Assembly: GCA_001767575.1 (NCBI GenBank)
Contig: MELI01000083.1
Span: 1 to 5,118 of the forward strand
DNA length: 5,118 nt
DNA from: Candidatus Aquicultor primus
Lineage (GTDB): Bacteria; Actinomycetota; Aquicultoria; Aquicultorales; Aquicultoraceae
Direction: 5' to 3'
Shown piece after piece: positions 1 to 5,118 of the stretch. Position numbers and translations under genes: made by a program. Position 1 is the first letter of the stretch, and each line of letters opens with the position of its first letter. The notes under the pieces are model-generated. The model saw only the letters and a list, made by a program, of their open reading frames with translations, did not search any database and was not told the origin of the DNA.

Positions 1-2199
1 CTCATCACCGCCTATACGGGCAATCGTATCGCTCTCACGCAAGCGGGTTTTAAGCCTATCGACGATACCCTTGAGCAACTCATCCCCGAGCCGGTGTCCG
101 AGCGTATCATTAATGGTCTTCAGGTTGTCGACATCTAGGCACACGATTGCGATTCTTTCGCTATAGCGTCTCGCGTGAGCCAATGCCAGATTAAGGCGGT
201 CCAGAAGAAGAATGCGGTTTGGAAGTCCCGTCAAAACATCATAGTGTATCATCTTATCGATTTCTTCTTCGGTTTTCTTACGTTCGGTCACGTCATCGAT
301 TAAGACAGTCATGCCGCCCTCAAAGGGATATGCGGTGACTTGCAGCCACTTGTTAAATGAGGGGCATAGCTCTTCAATTTTAGCAACCCTATTTTCCTCA
401 GCGGCCGACTGGAGCTGTTGAAAAAGTTTTGACTCGGATGCGTTCGGGAGGATCTCCATGAGGCTCTTGCCTATATATTCTTCCCTGGATATGCCGAGCA
501 GCTCTTCGGTCATATTGTTCATGTAGGTAAAGTGCCATTGTCTATCGATCGTAAAGAACGCATCGGTTATGCTTCCCAGGATTACTGCCGCGTGCCCGGC
601 CGGTTCGCTGTCCGATCCCGCCGGTGAATCGGATTCGCAATAGGGCAAAGGAAAGGCTTCGGCGTTGGTCGAAGGCAAAGCGAAAGAATCATGCGGCTCG
701 TGCGCGGGCATGGTTCCACCGCATACTTCAACCCTGTTTCTGCCCATGTTCTTAGCCCTATAGAGGGCGACGTCGGCGCTGTTAACAAGGCCATCTCTAA
801 AAGAGGAGTCATCAGGGTAGGTGGCCACGCCAATCGAAACCGTAAGCTTTCCATTGGGCTGTTTTTCTACTCCCGCAAAACTAAAGGCTTCTATGCCGCG
901 CCTAATGCGTTCAGCTAAATAGGCGGCGCCTTCTTTGTCTGTCGTCGAGAGAAGGACGCACATCTCTTCGCCGCCGTAGCGGTAGGCGATATCGGCGTCT
1001 CTAACCGATTTGCGAATCAAATCGGAGACTAGGCGCAAAGCTTCGTCTCCGGCTTGGTGACCGTTTTGGTCGTTATAGTGTTTAAAGAAGTCGATATCTA
1101 TCATGGCGAAGGAGAGTTTATTATTGTAGCGTTTTGCTCGGCTGAACTCAAAATCGAGGTCTTGGTTAAGCTTTCGCAGGTTCCACAGGCCCGTTAGCGG
1201 GTCGGTTAGGCTTAGCTGGCCCGTTGTAGCGTGTACTCTATCGACACCCTTGCCGGCCCAGAACCAGCCCAAGATAGAGAGGAGCAGGAAGGGTGCGAAC
1301 ACCAATAGCTGGTGGAGGGACTCGGTTCTCGCTTGGCTTTTGATATATTCGGTATCGACGCCCGCTCTGACATACCACGGCACCCTCGATGCCCGCTCGA
1401 AACCAAAAGCGCGCTTTACGCCGTCGGTGGTTTGAGCCGTGTCTATGCCTTGTTTCAGCCCGAACATGTTCTTGAAGATCGGTTCTTTCGAGATGTCTTT
1501 GCCGATGAATTTCTTGGGCTCGCGGTTTCTTGCGACCACAATCCCGTTGTTGTCGATAACGCCGATCGTAACATAATCGGGGATTTCGGGACTCGTAAGC
1601 TTATCTTGGAGTTTTGTAAGGTCAAAAGCTGCGGCCACCAGCCCGACCCGATTCTCCGAGGGGTCGAACACCGGATAGGTTATGTGGACTATGGGCATAT
1701 TTGTGACTCCGCAGAACTTGAAGTCACCGACGGATATGCCTGAGGCTTCCATCCCGCGTTTAAAAAAAGGAAACTCCCGCACGGAGTTGTCTACTTCTGC
1801 CGGCGGTTTGCTTATACTCATATCTTCATGTTTCGCCATAACCTGCTTGATTCCATTGGCGTCGACAAAAGATAGAGAGTTATAATATGGGTACTTAAGG
1901 AGTATTCTTTCGAGAAGTTCTTTTATCTTGGGGTGGTCTTGGTTGCGCACACTCTCATTGTTTGCGATTGGAATCAAAACCTCACCGGTCGAGATTATAT
2001 ATTCATCTAAGCTTGTGGCGACGTTTTTAGCGATTCTTAAGCTTTCCTGCTGGGCTTCTTTTTCAAGCCGACCGTTTATCTCAACGGCTTGATATATCGA
2101 AAAACAGAAGAAAGGCAGCAGCATAACGATGAGGAGGATTGACAATCTCCCCTTTAAGGAAAGCTGGTGGTTATTGTCTTTGTTTTTTAAAGATACCAT
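1..2199 (-). CDS. dCache-GGDEF-PAS-GGDEF membrane sensor, c-di-GMP signalling protein (C-terminus beyond window)
   Basis: Reading the minus strand from ATG at 2199 gives 733 uninterrupted codons that end exactly at the left edge, so the C-terminus is missing. Visible order: TM1 about residues 20-38; an extracytoplasmic region about 39-294 that resembles a double Cache (dCache) sensor, including the Cache-like PWYVRAGVD stretch near 274-282; TM2 about 295-316; GGDEF domain 1 about 328-492 with DPLTGLWN (333-340), the metal-binding IDID (367-370), RDAD I-site (400-403) and signature GGEEM (409-413); a Ser/Pro/Glu-rich linker about 494-533; PAS about 535-640 ending in DDVTERK; GGDEF domain 2 from about 651 with DVLTGLPN, LDVDNLKTINDTLGH, RESD I-site (721-724) and GGDE at the edge. 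Family knowledge: GGDEF domains make cyclic di-GMP from two GTP. The INDTLGH-type second domain often precedes an EAL phosphodiesterase domain, but none is visible here. The start is supported by AAGGA six bases upstream. An external ligand and a PAS-bound cue probably both feed the output (inference). Confidence 0.93.
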   Translation of the reverse strand, partial: MVSLKNKDNNHQLSLKGRLSILLIVMLLPFFCFSIYQAVEINGRLEKEAQQESLRIAKNVATSLDEYIISTGEVLIPIANNESVRNQDHPKIKELLERILLKYPYYNSLSFVDANGIKQVMAKHEDMSISKPPAEVDNSVREFPFFKRGMEASGISVGDFKFCGVTNMPIVHITYPVFDPSENRVGLVAAAFDLTKLQDKLTSPEIPDYVTIGVIDNNGIVVARNREPKKFIGKDISKEPIFKNMFGLKQGIDTAQTTDGVKRAFGFERASRVPWYVRAGVDTEYIKSQARTESLHQLLVFAPFLLLSILGWFWAGKGVDRVHATTGQLSLTDPLTGLWNLRKLNQDLDFEFSRAKRYNNKLSFAMIDIDFFKHYNDQNGHQAGDEALRLVSDLIRKSVRDADIAYRYGGEEMCVLLSTTDKEGAAYLAERIRRGIEAFSFAGVEKQPNGKLTVSIGVATYPDDSSFRDGLVNSADVALYRAKNMGRNRVEVCGGTMPAHEPHDSFALPSTNAEAFPLPYCESDSPAGSDSEPAGHAAVILGSITDAFFTIDRQWHFTYMNNMTEELLGISREEYIGKSLMEILPNASESKLFQQLQSAAEENRVAKIEELCPSFNKWLQVTAYPFEGGMTVLIDDVTERKKTEEEIDKMIHYDVLTGLPNRILLLDRLNLALAHARRYSERIAIVCLDVDNLKTINDTLGHRLGDELLKGIVDRLKTRLRESDTIARIGGDE

Positions 2200-2205
2200 G
2201 GGTCG

Positions 2206-2210
2206 TCCTT
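2206..2210 (-). promoter_or_regulatory. Ribosome-binding site of the GGDEF gene
   Basis: On the minus strand AAGGA lies six bases before the ATG at 2199. This is a good Shine-Dalgarno match at near-ideal spacing. It fixes the start just ahead of the short polar N-terminus and the first membrane helix. Confidence 0.7.
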
Positions 2211-2223
2211 CGAAAGATTTCGT

Positions 2224-2266
2224 ATTAATGTCATCGGTGATATACGGGTATAGTATTAACATTAAT
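2224..2266. repeat. Inverted repeat ATTAATGT / ACATTAAT, possible operator
   Basis: ATTAATGT at 2224-2231 is matched exactly by its reverse complement ACATTAAT at 2259-2266, with 27 bases between. The right arm is also part of a tighter dyad, ATTAA-CA-TTAAT (2255-2266). The left arm starts 25 bases upstream of the GGDEF start codon. The site could bind a dimeric regulator of either divergent gene. The arms are short and AT-rich, so chance is a real alternative. Confidence 0.35.
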
Positions 2267-2386
2267 CAGCATAAATAGCGCGATTTGACCGCCCTATTAT
2301 CGAGTAAAATAGGTAAACCATATATGCTATAGCGCCGATATTGTGTGTAGTCTAAAAACGAATTACCGTTGGGTTATGACCAAGTC

Positions 2387-2390
2387 GAGG
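2387..2390 (+). promoter_or_regulatory. Ribosome-binding site of the MgtC-family gene
   Basis: GAGG lies four bases before the ATG at 2395 (GAGGTGCC then ATG). The spacing is slightly short but supports this start. The protein then begins directly with the first membrane helix, as is usual for the MgtC family. Confidence 0.55.
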
Positions 2391-2394
2391 TGCC

Positions 2395-3069
2395 ATGGAG
2401 CAAATATTTTCTACTCTTGAGATAATATTAAGGTTAGTTCTTGCCGCAGTGCTGGGAGGGGTAATAGGTTACCAGCGCGAGATATCCGATAAGCCGGCGG
2501 GTTTGCGCACCCACGTGTTGGTATCGCTTGGCTCCGCCTTATTGATGGTCATATCGATCGAGCCGTTCAAGGGTGTCGAGTACGCGGACATCACGCGTAT
2601 CGCATCGAGTGTGGTCACCGGCATAGGATTTCTTGGAGCCGGCGCGATAATCAGGCAGGGCAGCATGGTGCGCGGCCTCACAACCGCCGCCAGCATTTGG
2701 GTTGTGGCGGGCGTTGGCTTAGGCGTAGGTGCCGGTCTCTATATAGCCTCGCTCTCGGCGACACTCCTTATCCTCCTGACGCTATCCGGCCTAAAATATG
2801 TCGAGCTTCGCGGTGGGCGAGGCCATAGGGCGATTCAGGTTACCACACGAAACAAGCCGGAGATGCTCGGCAAGATAACCTCGGCGCTTGGCGCGATGAA
2901 AGTCGCGGTCAGCGCGGTCGAACTCGAAATCATTGAAGAAGAAGGCACGAATATCGTCAACATCAGCCTGCTGATCCCGGAAGCCATCGACCACAATGAG
3001 GTCGTTGCGAGATTAGCGTCAATCGAAGGTGTGAATGAAGTCAATTGGATGACAAGACCGGGCCTGTAA
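2395..3069 (+). CDS. MgtC/SapB-family inner-membrane protein with C-terminal ACT-like domain
   Basis: The 224-residue product has the typical MgtC/SapB layout. The N-terminal hydrophobic half (about 8-135) holds about five membrane helices, and a soluble C-terminal half (about 145-224) looks like an ACT domain. Family motifs are clear: GGVIGYQRE (21-29), KPAGLRTH (33-40) with the conserved Arg and His, GIGFLGAGAII (76-86), and RGLTTAASIWVVAGVG (93-108). In Salmonella and Mycobacterium, MgtC proteins help survival at low magnesium or in macrophages, and MgtC can modulate the F-type ATP synthase. The molecular function of most family members is unsettled, and a direct transport role is unproven. 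The length is close to the usual 215-235 residues. It is the first gene of the plus-strand cluster, and its last 25 bases overlap the start of the next gene, suggesting co-transcription and coupled translation. No Mg-sensing leader was recognised upstream. Family assignment is firm; physiological role is open. Confidence 0.93.
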   Translation: MEQIFSTLEIILRLVLAAVLGGVIGYQREISDKPAGLRTHVLVSLGSALLMVISIEPFKGVEYADITRIASSVVTGIGFLGAGAIIRQGSMVRGLTTAASIWVVAGVGLGVGAGLYIASLSATLLILLTLSGLKYVELRGGRGHRAIQVTTRNKPEMLGKITSALGAMKVAVSAVELEIIEEEGTNIVNISLLIPEAIDHNEVVARLASIEGVNEVNWMTRPGL

Positions 3070-3527
3070 GCAAGCGATATATAGTCAGCTCATGCCTGGC
3101 GGGTCTCGCGACCCGCTACGATGCCACCGCAGCGTCCTGCGGGAGGGTAGTAGCCGCACTCGAGCAGGGGGTTGCCATACCGTTCTGTCCCGAGCAGGGC
3201 GGCGGTCTTGGTACTCCGCGCACCCCCGCCGAAATAGTCGGCGGCGATGGCCACGATGTATTAAAAGGAAACGCCCGGGTCATCACCCGCAACGGCGAGG
3301 ATGTGACCGAGGAATTCGTCCAAGGGGCGAGACAGATGCTAATACTGGCCCAACTAACCGGTGCATCTGCCGCGATTCTAAAGAGCAGGAGCCCCTCGTG
3401 CGGTGCGGGGACTATATATGATGGGACTTTTTCCGGTAATATGGTAGAGGGCGACGGCGTAGCCGCCGCGCTGCTGAGAGAGGCGGGCCTTGAGATAATT
3501 ACCGAGAAAGAGTTCAAATATGATTGA
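3045..3527 (+). CDS. DUF523 family protein, TudS-like putative iron-sulfur desulfidase
   Basis: The 160-residue product is a single-domain DUF523 protein. Hallmarks are SSCLAGLATRYD (15-26), FCPEQGGGLGTPRTPAE (47-63), GHDVLKGNARV (69-79), EDVTEEFVQGA (85-95), ILKSRSPSCGAGTIYDGTFSG (111-131, Cys119) and a C-terminal GDGVAAALL (136-144). Cys17, Cys48 and Cys119 fall in the three conserved motifs; Cys32 is an additional cysteine. A characterised DUF523 member, thiouracil desulfidase TudS, binds a [4Fe-4S] cluster through three conserved cysteines and removes sulfur from 2-thiouracil. The CPE glutamate (Glu50) and SPSC serine (Ser116) are plausible catalytic positions by analogy. The start is TTG at 3045: an in-frame TGA at 3036 excludes anything further upstream, and no ATG or GTG occurs in frame before the first conserved motif. 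A weak GAAG (3037-3040) precedes it. The gene overlaps the MgtC gene by 25 bases and the PHP gene by 8. The DUF523 call is firm; desulfidase activity and substrate are inferred. Confidence 0.9.
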   Translation: MDDKTGPVSKRYIVSSCLAGLATRYDATAASCGRVVAALEQGVAIPFCPEQGGGLGTPRTPAEIVGGDGHDVLKGNARVITRNGEDVTEEFVQGARQMLILAQLTGASAAILKSRSPSCGAGTIYDGTFSGNMVEGDGVAAALLREAGLEIITEKEFKYD

Positions 3528-4311
3528 TTACCACGTCCACACTGCCCGCTGCGGCCACGCCGACGGCGAGATGTTAGACTACGTCGCACAGGCTCACAAA
3601 ATCGGCCTGCTGGAGCTCGGCTTCGCCGACCATCTTCCGCTGCTCACCCAGGAAGACCCCACACTTACCATGACCTTGGGCGAGCTTTCGGGTTATGTTC
3701 AAGAGGTCAATAGTCTGGCGGAAGATGCTGACGGCATCATTGTGAAACTCGGCATAGAGGCCGACTACCTGCCGGGCCTGGAGGGTGAAACAGCGGCCCT
3801 GCTCGCGTCGTGCGATTTCGACTACGTCATAGGTTCGATTCACTTCATCGACGGTTGGGGTTTCGACGACAGCCGCTATCTCGAAGGTTATGCCCAAAAA
3901 GATATTCACACCATCTACGAAGATTATTTTAGGCTGGTGGCGCAAGCTGCGGGTTCCGGGATGTTCGACATCATCGGACACTTGGACCTCGTCAAGAAGT
4001 ACGGTTTCCGGCCTGAAACGGATATAACAGGTTTATTAGAGGATACGGTCGCGGCGCTAAAAGAGGCCGGCGTCTGCGTCGAGATAAATACGGCCGGACT
4101 TCGGAAGCCCGTGGGTGAGGTCTATCCTAGTGAGACCATCTTGGCGCTCTGTGCGAGAGCCGGTGTTCCGATAACGCTAGGCTCGGACGCGCACCGTCCC
4201 GACCAGGTCGGCATGGATTTCGACCATGCGCTGCGCCTCGCCGTCGTAGCCGGGTACCGGCGACTGGCCGTTTTTAACAAACGTGAGCGCGACTATATCG
4301 ACATCCCATAG
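3520..4311 (+). CDS. PHP-domain phosphatase, HisJ-type histidinol-phosphatase family
   Basis: The 263-residue product is a full-length PHP metallophosphoesterase of the HisJ/HisK histidinol-phosphatase type. The nine expected metal-ligand positions are visible: His5 and His7 (HVH), His13 (CGHADG), His38 (FADHLP), Glu80 (GIEADY), His108 (GSIHF), His154 (IIGHLDL), Asp223 and His225 (GSDAH). The ETNTAG-like substrate-loop equivalent is EINTAGLRKP (188-197), followed by EVYPS (200-204), also typical of HisJ. The Bacillus-type enzyme dephosphorylates L-histidinol phosphate in histidine synthesis. Other PHP proteins of this shape act on different small phosphates, and no other his gene lies in this window, so the substrate is uncertain. 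ATG at 3520 overlaps the end of the DUF523 gene by 8 bases. A purine-rich GAGAAAGAG (3504-3512) ends seven bases before it and serves as ribosome-binding site. It is probably cytoplasmic, with no signal peptide or membrane segment. Confidence 0.9.
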   Translation: MIDYHVHTARCGHADGEMLDYVAQAHKIGLLELGFADHLPLLTQEDPTLTMTLGELSGYVQEVNSLAEDADGIIVKLGIEADYLPGLEGETAALLASCDFDYVIGSIHFIDGWGFDDSRYLEGYAQKDIHTIYEDYFRLVAQAAGSGMFDIIGHLDLVKKYGFRPETDITGLLEDTVAALKEAGVCVEINTAGLRKPVGEVYPSETILALCARAGVPITLGSDAHRPDQVGMDFDHALRLAVVAGYRRLAVFNKRERDYIDIP

Positions 4312-4326
4312 TCCTGTCGGGATGTC
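4300..4326 (+). other. Hairpin spanning the PHP stop codon
   Basis: GACATCCC (4300-4307) pairs perfectly with GGGATGTC (4319-4326) around an 11-base loop that contains the PHP gene's TAG stop (4309-4311). Three more pairs (ATC 4297-4299 with GAT 4330-4332) are possible across a 3-base bulge. No T-run follows, so it is not a standard intrinsic terminator. It may affect mRNA processing, stability or partial attenuation between the PHP and PP-loop genes, or be without function. Confidence 0.4.
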
Positions 4327-4346
4327 ATCGATGGAAATTGCCCGGT

Positions 4347-4352
4347 GGGAGG
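4347..4352 (+). promoter_or_regulatory. Probable ribosome-binding site of the PP-loop gene, flanked by a short direct repeat
   Basis: GGGAGG is a strong Shine-Dalgarno core, but it ends 12 bases before the ATG at 4365, which is longer than usual. It sits between two copies of GCCCGGT (4340-4346 and 4352-4358). The CCGG parts of these copies could pair as a weak 4-bp stem with the site in the loop. No better in-frame start nearer the site is present. Confidence 0.45.
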
Positions 4353-4364
4353 CCCGGTTATCGT

Positions 4365-5118
4365 ATGGCTAAAGCACTTGTATTGATGTCGGGCGGTCTC
4401 GACAGCATCCTTGCCGCGAAGGTCCTTCAGGAGCAGGGGGTTGAGGTTGAGGCCGTTTCGTTTATAACTCCTTTTTTTACGGCTAAAGAAGCTATAAAAG
4501 CCTCGGCGATGCTAAACATTCCGCTTCACGTGGTGGATATTACCGACGAGCATCTTACTGTGCTCAAGGAGCCAAAGCATGGATATGGGCGGTTCATGAA
4601 CCCCTGCATAGATTGTCACGCGCTTATGATTAGGCGCGCGGCGCGGCTAATGCGAGAGATCGGCGCGGACTTCGTCGCCACCGGAGAAGTGCTCGGCGAG
4701 CGTCCGAAATCCCAAAACAGAAAGGCGCTCGATGTAGTCGAGCACGAGTCGGGCCTCGATGGCTATGTGCTGAGGCCGCTCTCGGCCAAGCGCCTTAAGC
4801 CCACCATCCCTGAGCGGGAAGGACTTGTCGACCGGGACCGTCTTCTGGCGATAAGCGGCCGGTCACGCAAGCCCCAGATGGCGCTGGCGGAGCAGTACGG
4901 CATCAAGGAATATCCATCACCTGCGGGCGGATGCATCTTGACCGACCCGATGTTCTCCGTGCGCTTGCGAAACCTGTATAAAATCGAGGGCCGGCCATCG
5001 GTCAAAGACATAAACCTGATAAAAGTCGGGCGTATCTTTCTTTCAACGGAAGGCGTTTTGATCATAGTCTCGCGCAATGAGCGGGAGAACGAGGTCTTGT
5101 TGGAGACGGCGGGCGAAG
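4365..5118 (+). CDS. MnmA/ThiI-like PP-loop ATPase, putative tRNA thiouridylase (C-terminus beyond window)
   Basis: ATG at 4365 opens 251 codons without a stop to the right edge, so the C-terminus is cut. The N-terminus has the PP-loop pyrophosphatase motif SGGLDS (9-14), which binds ATP and adenylates a substrate. Further motifs are TPFFTAKEA (35-43), GYGRFMNPCIDCH (73-85), TGEVLGERP (106-114), LRPLSAKRLKPTIPE (136-150), GLVDR (153-157), ISGRSRKPQMALAEQYGI (163-180) and SPAGGCILT (185-193). This pattern matches a family usually annotated as MnmA-like or ThiI-like thiouridine synthase. Set beside MnmA, Cys84 lines up with the catalytic Cys of NPDxxCN and Cys190 with the second catalytic Cys that follows the LA..GL segment; Cys81 is extra. 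The likely reaction is ATP-dependent sulfur transfer to a tRNA uridine, but the exact target is unknown. No THUMP domain precedes the PP-loop, unlike full-length ThiI. It follows the PHP gene after 53 bases and is probably in the same operon. Confidence 0.87.
   Translation, partial: MAKALVLMSGGLDSILAAKVLQEQGVEVEAVSFITPFFTAKEAIKASAMLNIPLHVVDITDEHLTVLKEPKHGYGRFMNPCIDCHALMIRRAARLMREIGADFVATGEVLGERPKSQNRKALDVVEHESGLDGYVLRPLSAKRLKPTIPEREGLVDRDRLLAISGRSRKPQMALAEQYGIKEYPSPAGGCILTDPMFSVRLRNLYKIEGRPSVKDINLIKVGRIFLSTEGVLIIVSRNERENEVLLETAGE

Larger units (their letters stand above)
2200..2394. promoter_or_regulatory. Divergent intergenic region between the GGDEF gene and the MgtC operon
   Basis: These 195 bases separate the start codons of two divergently transcribed genes, so promoters for both must lie here or overlap the coding ends. 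The stretch is richer in A and T than the genes around it. It contains an inverted repeat (2224-2231 with 2259-2266) and an 8-bp palindrome GCTATAGC (2326-2333). A TTGACC at 2285-2290 resembles a plus-strand -35 box, but the nearest -10-like hexamer, TAAAAT at 2305-2310, is only 14 bases away, so no promoter is called. I saw no riboswitch fold, small ORF or terminator in it. Confidence 0.55.

Noticed and set aside
159..168. 10-bp palindrome CGCTATAGCG in the GGDEF gene, similar to GCTATAGC at 2326-2333
   Set aside because: Only two short occurrences were noticed, one of them inside coding sequence (Arg-Tyr-Ser codons). This is not enough to call a repeated element.
1312..1743. Plus-strand open frame of about 143 codons inside the GGDEF gene
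   Set aside because: It lies opposite the Cache-like sensor coding region, which is continuous with the recognisable membrane and GGDEF parts. The plus-strand product shows no known motif.
2285..2310. TTGACC ... TAAAAT as a sigma-70 promoter for the MgtC operon
   Set aside because: The spacer is only 14 bases, well short of the usual 16-18, and no better -10 hexamer occurs at the right distance.
2200..2394. Magnesium or cyclic-di-GMP riboswitch upstream of either gene
   Set aside because: Gene content made it worth looking for, but I could not find the conserved cores or a consistent set of helices. The space on each side is also short.
3116..3589. Minus-strand open frame of about 157 codons
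   Set aside because: It is antisense to the well-supported DUF523 and PHP genes, and its product is Ser/Pro/Arg-rich with no family motif.
3574..3981. Minus-strand open frame of about 135 codons
   Set aside because: It lies opposite the PHP gene, whose metal-ligand motifs fix the plus-strand reading. No motif is seen in the antisense product.
4300..4332. Intrinsic terminator after the PHP gene
   Set aside because: The stem is good, but it is followed by ATCGATGG rather than a T-run, and the next gene starts 53 bases after the stop on the same strand.
4763..5077. Minus-strand open frame of about 104 codons
   Set aside because: It is antisense to the conserved second half of the PP-loop gene (GRSRKPQ, PAGGC), with an Arg/Ser-rich, unrecognisable product.

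Overview
The window is a compact bacterial chromosomal segment of moderate-to-high GC. It holds five protein genes in two divergent units, separated by a 195-bp AT-richer intergenic region. No single gene fixes the taxon. Short gene overlaps, an apparent TTG start and this gene mix would suit an anaerobic bacterium such as a Bacillota member or a deep-branching actinobacterial lineage, but this is a low-confidence inference. No rRNA, tRNA, CRISPR array, insertion sequence or phage gene was seen.

Left part (1-2199, minus strand): one very long open frame runs off the left edge. It encodes a membrane-bound sensory protein ordered TM - extracytoplasmic dCache-like sensor - TM - GGDEF - linker - PAS - second GGDEF. 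The edge cuts the protein inside the second GGDEF signature, so an EAL domain may follow outside the window. It is a cyclic-di-GMP signalling protein. Its first GGDEF has the unusual signature GGEEM, with an intact upstream RxxD inhibitory site.

Centre (2200-2394): the divergent intergenic region carries ribosome-binding sites for both flanking genes and an 8-bp inverted repeat that could be an operator. No convincing sigma-70 promoter pair could be assigned on either strand.

Right part (2395-5118, plus strand): four tightly packed genes look like an operon. They are an MgtC/SapB-family membrane protein with a C-terminal ACT-like domain, a DUF523 (TudS-like) protein with conserved cysteines, a PHP-domain phosphatase of the HisJ type, and an MnmA/ThiI-like PP-loop ATPase cut by the right edge. 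The first three overlap by 25 and 8 bases. The fourth follows a 53-base gap that contains a hairpin.

The most interesting point is that two sulfur-related RNA/nucleobase families sit in one operon. The PP-loop protein resembles enzymes that install sulfur on tRNA uridine. The DUF523 protein belongs to the family of the iron-sulfur desulfidase TudS, which removes sulfur from thiouracil. They could form a writer/eraser or a salvage pair. This is inferred from family membership and position only.
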